Source: JANQUM01 sp047630355
GTDB lineage: Bacteria; Bacteroidota; Bacteroidia; Cytophagales; Spirosomataceae
Assembly: GCA_047630355.1 (NCBI GenBank)
Contig: JBLHXN010000136.1
Coordinates: 1 to 8,713, forward strand
DNA length: 8,713 nt
Direction of reading: 5' to 3'
A program made the position numbers and the translations under genes. This document shows positions 1 through 4,908 of the stretch, one piece after another; position 1 is the stretch's first letter; every line of letters starts with the position of its first letter. The notes beneath the pieces are model-generated. The model was given only the letters and a program-made list of their open reading frames with translations, was not told the origin of the DNA and did no database searches.

Positions 1-54
1 GATAAACGTCAGCGTTGGGTTAGCGAAGGTTTTTATAAAAACGAGTATTTTCAT
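1..54 (-). CDS. Probable glycosyltransferase, N-terminal 18 codons only (runs off the window)
   Basis: On the minus strand an ATG at 54-52 opens a frame that stays open to the window edge and reads MKILVFIKTFANPTLTFI. The ATG overlaps the TGA of the DUF5672 gene in the 4-base ATGA arrangement typical of translationally coupled operon genes. A short hydrophobic beta strand followed by a polar turn and a 'T-F-I' segment is how many GT4-type glycosyltransferases begin (compare the common S-E-T-F-I after the first strand). With the neighbouring sugar genes this makes a glycosyltransferase the best guess. Only 18 codons are visible, so the family call is inference; that it is a real coding start is better supported. 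Confidence 0.6.
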   Translation of the reverse strand, partial: MKILVFIKTFANPTLTFI

Positions 55-761
55 TTCACATATTCCTCCCAAAATTTTTTATCGTATTTTTCCCAGGCGT
101 GTACGCCAAACGGAAGTTGATGATTGGCCAATTCAAATGCTTTCTTTGGGTTCATTTCGAAGGCAAAATGAAGGGCTTCCTGCCATTTGGGACGTTTGAA
201 AAAGGGGTTGAGCCAGTACAAAAATAAGCCCCAAAACATATCTTCGTTCTTTTCCATGAATCGAAGAATCGGTCGGAAAAAGCGGGTGTTGTTATAGTGC
301 GATTTCACTTTTCTGAGTGAGAATCCGCCGTTTCCAACTTTGCCGATAAACAAGTTTTGAATGTCAATTTTCGGTTTACCTTTTACTAAGGGAGGGCGTT
401 CTGTCCACGGAGCACCGATATAATCATAGCCTTTATTACACCATTCGAGTAGTTCGTCTTTAAAAACGTACGCATCTGTTTGGTAGATAAGGATGTACTC
501 GTAGTGGGAAAGTACTTTATAGAAGTTTGATGAAAGCAGCAGTCGGCTGTAACCTTCCACGTTTTGAAAATAGTTGTTGGAAAACCGCTTCACTTCAGCC
601 GATGGGATCAGGCTTAAGATTTCATTAATATTTAGAGTATCGGGGCAAATAAAAATGATGGGGTAAGAGCCTAAAATGTTTTTCGCTTGCCGCAATGAAC
701 GCTCTTCGTTTTTTGAAAGCGTGCTTTTATATAATGGTATAACAACGGCAACTTGCTGCAT
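51..761 (-). CDS. DUF5672 family glycosyltransferase-like protein
   Basis: This 236-residue protein fits the DUF5672 family, found in polysaccharide and glycosyltransferase clusters and predicted to have a GT-A-like fold; no reaction is established for the family as far as I know. Visible landmarks are an N-terminal strand VAVVIPLYK (4-12), an E-x-x-S-L segment (20-23), an aspartate-bearing YQTDAY motif (93-98) where a GT-A metal-binding acidic site would lie, GYDYIGAPW (111-119), GNGGFSLR (143-150), an acidic NEDMFWG (172-178) and PFGVHAW (217-223). There is no signal peptide or membrane segment, so it is probably cytoplasmic. The start lies 2 bases after the stop of the upstream GT4 gene and its stop overlaps the next start, so it is an internal operon gene. 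The sugar donor and acceptor cannot be told from sequence. Confidence 0.85.
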   Translation of the reverse strand: MQQVAVVIPLYKSTLSKNEERSLRQAKNILGSYPIIFICPDTLNINEILSLIPSAEVKRFSNNYFQNVEGYSRLLLSSNFYKVLSHYEYILIYQTDAYVFKDELLEWCNKGYDYIGAPWTERPPLVKGKPKIDIQNLFIGKVGNGGFSLRKVKSHYNNTRFFRPILRFMEKNEDMFWGLFLYWLNPFFKRPKWQEALHFAFEMNPKKAFELANHQLPFGVHAWEKYDKKFWEEYVK

Positions 762-763
762 AT

Positions 764-1924
764 TCAGGGCTTTCGGTAGGCATTAACAACGGGTTTGAAA
801 TTAACGAACCACGTTAACCTCTGTTCAGCGTAAGCATTCATTTCTTGCGGATAATCAGACGGTTGAACGTTAAGGTAAAAGTCCACAATTTGTTGAATAT
901 TTACCGGAGATTCAACAGCGGGAAGTTCGAGTAAATACGGAAAGTCGCCGGGGAATCCGCGATCCTGATGACCAAGAACGATTGGTAGCCCACGGGCGGC
1001 GTATTCACGGGCTTTAAGCGTTGATGTTTGCCCATCGGCTACACCAATGCGGTGCATTCCGAAACTGCCTACACCCACATGGGTTTGCTCAAACAACGCT
1101 GTCAGTCCTTCGCCTGACACAAAACCGTGAAAAACTACTTTATCTGTTAACCCGTACAGTAATACAAGTTCTTTTAACCGGGAGATTTCACTACCGTTTC
1201 CTCCAATATCAAATACGACATCTACATTGGGGTTTTCAGAATAGTATAATTTCAGTCCTTCAATAATTCGGTCGTAACCGTGCCATTTTTGCACGTTGGC
1301 AAGTCCAAAAAGATGAATGGTTTTTCCATCAAAAGCAGCCTTCGGAATCATTGGAAATTGCTCAATATCAATTCCATTATCAGTTAGAATGGTCGGGATT
1401 CCGAAGATTTCTTTCTCCGCAGAGAAAGTTACAATTCGATCTATGTAGTTTTTGAAAAAAGGCAGGCAACGCTCATCAATCCACAGCCCCAAACGTTTTA
1501 CGAGCGGCATATCAGCAAACTCGAAACGGTAAGGGTACGTCGGGATTTCCATGAAGATTTTCATGCCTGCGTTGGATTTTTTAAACTTTGATAACAGATT
1601 TAGAAATAGCGGATTTGTCAGAAAGTGTCGAATGTAAACGTATCTGTAACTCTTCACATCAAGTTTTTCTAAAAAACCACCGTAAAGGAAAGATAGAAAC
1701 TGAATCTTGCCATTAGCTTCAAAGGTTGTATTACAATTATCTCCGACTATAAAGACTTTGTTATTCTCAAAGTACACAACGTCAACTTCCAGTCCGTGCC
1801 TTTGCAGAGCTTTCACCTGAGCAAATACCTTCTTTCTAATACCGCTATTTTCTTTAACAGCAAAGTTCATTTTAGTGAAGAAGAGGAGCTTGTTATTCAT
1901 TGACGTACCAAAGGTTAAGGACAT
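764..1924 (-). CDS. GT4-like glycosyltransferase
   Basis: A 386-residue GT-B-fold transferase, probably adding a sugar from a nucleotide donor to a surface glycan at the cytoplasmic face of the inner membrane. The N-terminal half is the variable acceptor domain. The interdomain region carries the NGID turn (183-186). The C-terminal Rossmann domain shows the family's G-x-A-N-x-x-K-W-H-G-Y-D-R segment (207-219), GGNGSE (241-246), FHGFVSGEGL (265-274) and LKAREYAARGLPIV (303-316), which holds a conserved glutamate (E307) equivalent to the donor-binding E of the EX7E region. Start choice is uncertain: Met9 (ATG at 1900-1898, giving MNNKLLFFTK) matches how family members begin, while Met1 at 1924 adds eight unusual residues; neither has a clear Shine-Dalgarno site. 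It lies 21 bases after wecB and 2 bases before the DUF5672 gene. Donor and linkage are unknown. Confidence 0.88.
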   Translation of the reverse strand: MSLTFGTSMNNKLLFFTKMNFAVKENSGIRKKVFAQVKALQRHGLEVDVVYFENNKVFIVGDNCNTTFEANGKIQFLSFLYGGFLEKLDVKSYRYVYIRHFLTNPLFLNLLSKFKKSNAGMKIFMEIPTYPYRFEFADMPLVKRLGLWIDERCLPFFKNYIDRIVTFSAEKEIFGIPTILTDNGIDIEQFPMIPKAAFDGKTIHLFGLANVQKWHGYDRIIEGLKLYYSENPNVDVVFDIGGNGSEISRLKELVLLYGLTDKVVFHGFVSGEGLTALFEQTHVGVGSFGMHRIGVADGQTSTLKAREYAARGLPIVLGHQDRGFPGDFPYLLELPAVESPVNIQQIVDFYLNVQPSDYPQEMNAYAEQRLTWFVNFKPVVNAYRKP

Positions 1925-1945
1925 AAAATTTAATAAGAAATTAAC

Positions 1946-3034
1946 TCAATTAACCTCTAACCCCGACAGATGTCGTACAATTCGTTCAGCAGTTTTACCA
2001 TCCCAGAGTGGGGGAATGCCCCCCTTTTTCCATTCGCCAGCGAAAAGCTTTTGCATTGCCGGAGCTACATTTTTAGGGTCAGTACCAATGAGTTCGTTCG
2101 TTCCTAAATCAATTGTTTCGGGGCGTTCGGTGTTATTTCGTAAAGTTAAGCATGGAATGCCCATTACGGTTGTTTCTTCGGTTATTCCACCCGAATCCGT
2201 GATAACGGCTTTGGCATTTTTTACTAAATAATTAAATTCCAGATAGCCGAGCGGCTCAATAAAGTGTAAGTTTGAAGCATTGACGCCCAAGTTCTGCAAC
2301 ATTTTCGCGGTACGTGGGTGCACCGGAAATACAATGGGGAGACTGTTTGAAGAGTCCACAATCGCCTGTAACATATTTTTAAGTTGCTGCTCTGCGTCAA
2401 CATTAGCCGGGCGGTGGAGTGTCAGCACAAAATACTGCTTCTCTGCCAAATTAAAGGTATCATAAGCAACGGGCTTTTTTAGGTTTGGAATGTTTTTTAG
2501 CAACGTATCAATCATCGTATTTCCCACAAAAACAATGCGTTCTTCAGGTATTCCTAACTGACTCAAATTCTGACTCGCGACTTCGCTGGTTGTATAAAAA
2601 TAATCCGTAATAGAATCGGTGACCATGCGGTTTATTTCTTCGGGCATTGACAAATCACGTGAACGAATGCCGCCTTCTACGTGCACAACGGTCATCAAAG
2701 CTTTTTTCGCTACAATGGCACACGCCATAGTAGAGGTTACATCCCCAACTACTAAACACATATTTGACGCTTGCTCAGAAAGGAGTTTTTCGTACCCGAC
2801 CATAATAGCCGCGGTTTGTTCGGCTTGCGTTCCACCACCCGCACCGAGGTTTACATCGGGGTCAGGAATGCCTAATTCGTCAAAGAAAGCACCACTCATT
2901 TTACGGTCATAATGTTGTCCGGTGTGAATAAGCCGGTAGGTAATTTTCTCTGCCGAGTGGTTTTCTATTGCTTCAATAATTGGAGCAATTTTCATGAAAT
3001 TAGGACGTGCTCCGGCAATAATATCAATTCGCAT
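1946..3034 (-). CDS. wecB: UDP-N-acetylglucosamine 2-epimerase (non-hydrolysing)
   Basis: Interconverts UDP-GlcNAc and UDP-ManNAc, supplying a ManNAc-type donor for surface polysaccharide; cytoplasmic. At 362 residues it has the usual family length. Visible signatures: GARPNFMKIAPI (8-19) with the substrate-loop Arg10 and Lys15; TGQHYD (38-43); VVGDVTST (95-102) with Asp98; HVEGGIRSRD (118-127) with Glu120; PEEINR (131-136) with Glu133; LHRPANVD (206-213) with His207; PVHPRT (237-242); SGGITEE (281-287) and TERPE (302-306), which bind UDP. By position D98, E120, E133 and H207 correspond to the catalytic D95/E117/E131/H213 set described for E. coli WecB, so the enzyme should be active. The His motif is HRPANVD rather than HRREN, as in another branch of the family. 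A GGGAA-like site precedes the ATG. It heads the glycosyltransferase run downstream. Confidence 0.95.
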   Translation of the reverse strand: MRIDIIAGARPNFMKIAPIIEAIENHSAEKITYRLIHTGQHYDRKMSGAFFDELGIPDPDVNLGAGGGTQAEQTAAIMVGYEKLLSEQASNMCLVVGDVTSTMACAIVAKKALMTVVHVEGGIRSRDLSMPEEINRMVTDSITDYFYTTSEVASQNLSQLGIPEERIVFVGNTMIDTLLKNIPNLKKPVAYDTFNLAEKQYFVLTLHRPANVDAEQQLKNMLQAIVDSSNSLPIVFPVHPRTAKMLQNLGVNASNLHFIEPLGYLEFNYLVKNAKAVITDSGGITEETTVMGIPCLTLRNNTERPETIDLGTNELIGTDPKNVAPAMQKLFAGEWKKGGIPPLWDGKTAERIVRHLSGLEVN

Positions 3035-3076
3035 AAGTTCCCAGTTATTTGATCTTAATTATAATAAAAGAGTTTT

Positions 3077-3084
3077 CAAATTTA
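3077..3084 (-). promoter_or_regulatory. Possible -7 element upstream of wecB
   Basis: The minus strand reads TAAATTTG, an exact match to the Bacteroidota -7 consensus TAnnTTTG, 42 bases before the wecB ATG. No TTG lies 17-23 bases upstream of it, so half of the promoter is missing. It may be a weak internal promoter that lets the polysaccharide genes be transcribed independently of marR, or chance in an AT-rich gap. Confidence 0.35.
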
Positions 3085-3101
3085 GCTCAACAATATTGCC
3101 A

Positions 3102-3572
3102 CTACTTTATTTTATCTAATAATTCATTCACCTGCTGAGCTTCACTTTCCGATAATGTGTTCACAATTTTATCCAGACGGTGCATTTGCGAGTCTATTTC
3201 AGTCAACAATGCCAACCCTTTCTCCGTGATAGTTAAATGAACTCGGCGGGCATCGTGGTCGCAGGGCTTTTTGTGAATTACTTCTTTCTTTACCAGCCTA
3301 TCCACCAAACGGGAAGTATCGCTCATTTTGTCGAGCAACAGCTCTCGCAAGTCTTGCGTACTAAAAGATGTATCACGCTCAACACCAATTTGTCCGCGGA
3401 GAATTCGTAACGCGTTGAATTGCTGTTGGGTAAGCTCAAACTCTTCCAGTAACTTGTTTGCTTCCACGCGAATCCAGTTGCCCATATATAATAGGTTTAC
3501 CCGTAAGCGGTGAAACTCGTTTTGATAGTTTGCCGATTGTTTTTTATCTACCTGCAATTTGTCAATTTCCAT
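3102..3572 (-). CDS. MarR family transcriptional regulator
   Basis: A 156-residue winged helix-turn-helix repressor, expected to bind DNA as a dimer. Residues 20-60 form the N-terminal dimerisation helices with LTQQQFNALRILRG (48-60) as the first wHTH helix; STQDLRELLLDKMSDTSRLVDRL (71-93) covers the helix-turn-helix and recognition helix; the wing carries the diagnostic D-x-D-A-R-R-V-H-L-T-x-T-x-K-G (105-119). The C-terminal helices (120-156) complete the dimer interface. The only cysteine is C104 at the wing, so the N-terminal redox cysteine of OhrR-type MarR proteins is absent and peroxide sensing through that mechanism is unlikely. A purine-rich GGAAGAAG lies just before the ATG. It sits 119 bases downstream of osmC and 67 bases upstream of wecB, with its own predicted promoter. 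Targets are inferred only: the osmC palindrome is the best candidate in view. Confidence 0.92.
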   Translation of the reverse strand: MEIDKLQVDKKQSANYQNEFHRLRVNLLYMGNWIRVEANKLLEEFELTQQQFNALRILRGQIGVERDTSFSTQDLRELLLDKMSDTSRLVDRLVKKEVIHKKPCDHDARRVHLTITEKGLALLTEIDSQMHRLDKIVNTLSESEAQQVNELLDKIK

Positions 3573-3591
3573 TCTTCTTCCATTTTCTACG

Positions 3592-3623
3592 CAAATTTAA
3601 GTTTTAAAATGACCCTTTCCCAA
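3592..3623 (-). promoter_or_regulatory. Predicted marR promoter (Bacteroidota -33/-7 type)
   Basis: On the minus strand TTG (3623-3621) is followed after 21 bases by TAAATTTG (3599-3592), fitting the TTG-N17-23-TAnnTTTG pattern described for Flavobacterium and relatives. The -7 box ends 19 bases before the marR ATG, giving a very short leader. It would drive marR and, by read-through, wecB and the glycosyltransferases. Confidence 0.6.
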
Positions 3624-3691
3624 CGTGAACCGACCAACCTGATTTACCCAACCCCAGTCAAACCTGATGAAAAAGGGTTTGTTTGAAATAT

Positions 3692-4117
3692 TTAGGCTAA
3701 TTCGAGTTCTAAGTTTTCGGCGGCGTGTTCGATGACAAAATCGCCCTGTAGCATTCGGTGAACATAACACGCATCGGCTTCACGAGTAAGTTCGGCTCGT
3801 TGCTCTTCGGTTAAGTCTCCTTCAATTTGTAAAGCTACTTGCACGTGCGTAGTCAGCTTTCCGCCTTCACCACGTTTTACCATTTGCTCTAACTGGGCAT
3901 TTACTTCGGTTACATTCCAGCCCTTTTTGCGGGCAATAAAACGGACCGTTGCCGTTTTACACATAGCAAGCCCAGCGAGAACTAAATCGGTTGGGCTGAA
4001 ACCTAAATCGGTTCCTTTTGAGGTTATAGGTTCGTCACCAATAATGGCATGACGCCCGTTTGAAAGTATAGTTTGATAACCTAATTTTCCGTGCTTTGCT
4101 GATATTTCTGTAGGCAT
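3692..4117 (-). CDS. OsmC family protein
   Basis: A 141-residue OsmC/Ohr superfamily protein; characterised members are cytoplasmic thiol peroxidases that detoxify hydroperoxides with two conserved cysteines. Both are present: C53 in the helix motif F-S-P-T-D-L-V-L-A-G-L-A-M-C-K-T-A-T (40-57) and C117 in A-C-Y-V-H-R-M-L (116-123). The second motif in YhfA-like members is usually C-P-V-H; here Pro is replaced by Tyr118. Length and overall pattern (N-terminal strands, K-x-G-W at 64-67, T-E-E-Q-R segment at 103-107) suit the short OsmC/YhfA-like branch rather than true Ohr, so the peroxidase role is likely but the substrate is unknown. There is no obvious Shine-Dalgarno site before the ATG; a strong promoter with a palindrome lies upstream. 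The marR gene follows on the same strand, 119 bases downstream. Confidence 0.92.
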   Translation of the reverse strand: MPTEISAKHGKLGYQTILSNGRHAIIGDEPITSKGTDLGFSPTDLVLAGLAMCKTATVRFIARKKGWNVTEVNAQLEQMVKRGEGGKLTTHVQVALQIEGDLTEEQRAELTREADACYVHRMLQGDFVIEHAAENLELELA

Positions 4118-4153
4118 AACTGTGTGTGATTAGTATTTATTTTAATTACAATA

Positions 4154-4186
4154 CAAATATAGAGTTATAAACATCAATGTTTCAAA
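4154..4186 (-). promoter_or_regulatory. Predicted osmC promoter (TTTG-N21-TATATTTG)
   Basis: On the minus strand TTTG (4186-4183) is followed after exactly 21 bases by TATATTTG (4161-4154), a full match to both Bacteroidota promoter elements and the best promoter in the window. The -7 box lies 36 bases before the osmC ATG. The -33 box is buried in the palindrome at 4169-4190, so a bound regulator would directly occlude sigma factor. Confidence 0.7.
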
Positions 4187-4190
4187 CATT
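4169..4190. promoter_or_regulatory. Palindromic candidate operator over the osmC -33 box
   Basis: Three alternating half-sites are seen on the plus strand: AAACAT (4169-4174), ATGTTT (4177-4182) and AAACAT (4184-4189). They form two overlapping inverted repeats, AAACAT-CA-ATGTTT and the perfect 7-1-7 palindrome AATGTTTCAAACATT (4176-4190). The second covers the -33 element of the osmC promoter. Size and symmetry suit a homodimeric winged-helix or XRE repressor; the nearby MarR protein, or the decayed HigA antitoxin on the other side, are the candidate binders. Assignment to either is inference. Confidence 0.5.
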
Positions 4191-4198
4191 AAATAATA

Positions 4199-4206
4199 TA
4201 CTTTTG
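4199..4206 (+). promoter_or_regulatory. Possible plus-strand -7 element facing the antitoxin remnants
   Basis: TACTTTTG matches TAnnTTTG on the plus strand just beyond the palindrome and pointing toward the HigA remnants. No TTG lies at a proper distance upstream, so it is at best half a promoter, possibly a relic of the lost antitoxin operon's promoter. Confidence 0.2.
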
Positions 4207-4337
4207 TTATCAATGTCCACTAAACTTTATAGTTACTTGATAATTAGTACATTACCTAATAAATCTACTGCTGAGTTTTTACATTAAAAAGCGACATTCA
4301 GGAGAAAATGCTTAGATTTTGATTGTGCGAATAATTT

Positions 4338-4538
4338 TTGATTTACATCAAGAGGTTAAAAAGAAACTTACCTCCCGTTCATCTGGGAGAAGTACTGAAG
4401 GAAGAGTTCATTGTTGAAAACGGTCTAGCCGTCAATGAAGCGACCAAGGGTTTGGAAATTGCACGGGCTGATATGGCAGTAAAATTGGGAGAGGCATTCG
4501 GGAATACTTCGCTGGATGAACTTACAAAAAAACTATAA
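4338..4538 (+). pseudogene. Remnant of a HigA-type (XRE) antitoxin, PPVHPGE subfamily
   Basis: The frame reads K-R-N-L-P-P-V-H-L-G-E-V-L-K-E-E-F (residues 8-24), the hallmark N-terminus of HigA antitoxins (usual form PPVHPGE-x-L-x-E-E-F), then ENGLAVNEATKGL (27-39) for helices 1-2 of the XRE domain and ADMAVKLGEAFGNT (44-57) for helices 4-5. Between them, after IAR, about 14 residues normally carrying the turn and DNA-recognition helix (the S-x-x-x-x-G-R-x-G-I-S segment) are missing in frame. The usual C-terminal W-L-N-x-Q-x-x-Y-D-L is also lost. No ATG is in frame: a stop at 4332 precedes and only TTG (4338) could start it. No intact HigB toxin gene is present. It is therefore best read as a decayed antitoxin, on the opposite strand to all intact genes. 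Recognition of the family is firm; whether any product is made is doubtful. Confidence 0.7.
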
Positions 4539-4682
4539 CCTGTAGCACGCAGAAAAGGGGCTAAAGCAAGCGAAGCGGGTTTAGCGAAAACCTTTGGAAT
4601 TAGCAAAAGCAAAGTTTCAAAAGTGTTAAACCGTAAGAAACCGTTGACCCTAAGCTTTATAAAATCAGTTCATAAAATTTAG
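4539..4682 (+). pseudogene. Second antitoxin remnant: C-terminal XRE helix-turn-helix
   Basis: Directly after the TAA of the previous remnant and in the same frame, codons 4539-4679 read as an XRE-type helix-turn-helix: SEAGLAKTFGISKSKVSKVL, then NRKKPLTLSFIKSVHKI, ending at TAG (4680-4682). The G-I-S-K-S-K-V-S-x-V-L-N-x-K-x-P-L-T-L pattern is the HTH of the other HigA family (the COG5499 type, whose C-terminal half looks like this), not a continuation of the PPVHPGE family. It lacks any start codon and the whole N-terminal half. Two explanations fit: two antitoxin genes decayed side by side, or a deletion fused pieces of two modules. The shared frame with one intervening stop favours a deletion or fusion followed by a nonsense change. 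Confidence 0.55.
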
Positions 4683-4745
4683 GTATCTCTGCGGAAGTTT
4701 TGCTTTCGTAATTTATGAATAATAGAAAAGTCAACTTCTGATTAT

Positions 4746-4780
4746 AAAATCCCGCTACGCTTAATGTATGGTGGGGTTTT
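4746..4780 (+). terminator. Terminator-like hairpin between convergent units
   Basis: AAAATCCCGC (4746-4755) pairs with GTGGGGTTTT (4771-4780) over ten positions in plus-strand RNA, two of them G-U, with a 15-base loop that can form three more pairs. The A run on one side and T run on the other are inside the stem, as in bidirectional terminators, but the minus-strand RNA has two mismatches. It lies after the plus-strand antitoxin remnants and downstream of SNF2 and the tpiA relic on the minus strand, so it may serve both. A promoterless stem of this size could also be chance. Confidence 0.45.
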
Positions 4781-4803
4781 CATTAATAGCTTGAAAACTT
4801 TAA

Positions 4804-4908
4804 TCAAAACGACTTCGCAGTATTCGTGAATCCTCGGCTATCAAGCGACGCACCGCCCACTAAACCACCATCAATGTCCAGCATTCCGAAAAGTTCTTTG
4901 GAATCATT
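4804..4908 (-). pseudogene. tpiA 3'-end relic (second copy of the last ~34 codons)
   Basis: The minus strand encodes, from 4908 down to a TGA at 4806-4804, a copy of the triosephosphate isomerase C-terminus: N-D-S-K-E-L-F-G-M-L-D-I, then DGGLVGGASLDSRGFT, then N-T-A-K-S-F-stop. Against the resident tpiA end (8536-8432) I count 80 of 105 bases and 27 of 34 residues identical with no gaps. Of the 25 base differences 15 fall in third codon positions and a 16-residue block is unchanged, so both copies diverged as working genes rather than by neutral decay. Similarity stops sharply at the stop codon on one side and at the N codon on the other. No upstream tpiA part is present, so it cannot encode an enzyme. 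It overlaps the last codon and stop of the SNF2 gene in another frame. I read it as an old tpiA 3' end displaced by insertion of the SNF2 gene. Confidence 0.88.

Larger units (their letters stand above)
4118..4903. other. Gene-free scar region between osmC and the SNF2 gene
   Basis: No intact gene is seen here. From right to left it holds the tpiA 3' relic, a terminator-like hairpin, the two antitoxin remnants and the osmC promoter region. The 131 bases at 4207-4337 are AT-rich and contain no convincing gene. One plus-strand frame near 4316-4366 reads V-R-I-I-F-D-L-H-Q-E-V-K-K, faintly like the G-T-H-x-E-Y-D-K tail of HigB-type toxins, which is too weak to annotate. Broken genes on both strands next to a foreign-looking insertion suggest repeated recombination at this spot. 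Confidence 0.6.

Noticed and set aside
1875..2231. Plus-strand open frame of ~118 codons opposite the 5' end of the GT4 gene and 3' end of wecB
   Set aside because: It is antisense to two well-supported genes, resembles no known family and has no promoter or ribosome site; the same applies to the other plus-strand frames opposite wecB and SNF2.
3035..3101. Sigma-70-like TTGAAA and TATAAT upstream of wecB
   Set aside because: The spacing is about 10 bases, far below the ~17 required, and Bacteroidota use a different consensus.
3636..3668. Direct repeat AACCTGAT at 3636-3643 and 3661-3668 upstream of marR, considered as an operator
   Set aside because: Eight-base direct repeat without dyad symmetry, and it lies upstream of the promoter; chance is a sufficient explanation.
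3662..3686. Possible terminator after osmC: CAAACC and GGTTTG can pair around an 11-base loop
   Set aside because: Only about six pairs, a long loop and no T run on the minus-strand side; too weak to call.
4259..4366. Possible HigB toxin remnant upstream of the HigA remnant
   Set aside because: Only a few residues (H-Q-E and a nearby K) match the C-terminal motif and stops interrupt every frame; not distinguishable from chance without a profile search.
4379..4612. Minus-strand open frame of 77 codons across the antitoxin remnants
   Set aside because: The plus-strand frame shows clear HigA/XRE motifs over the same bases, so the minus-strand frame is a shadow.
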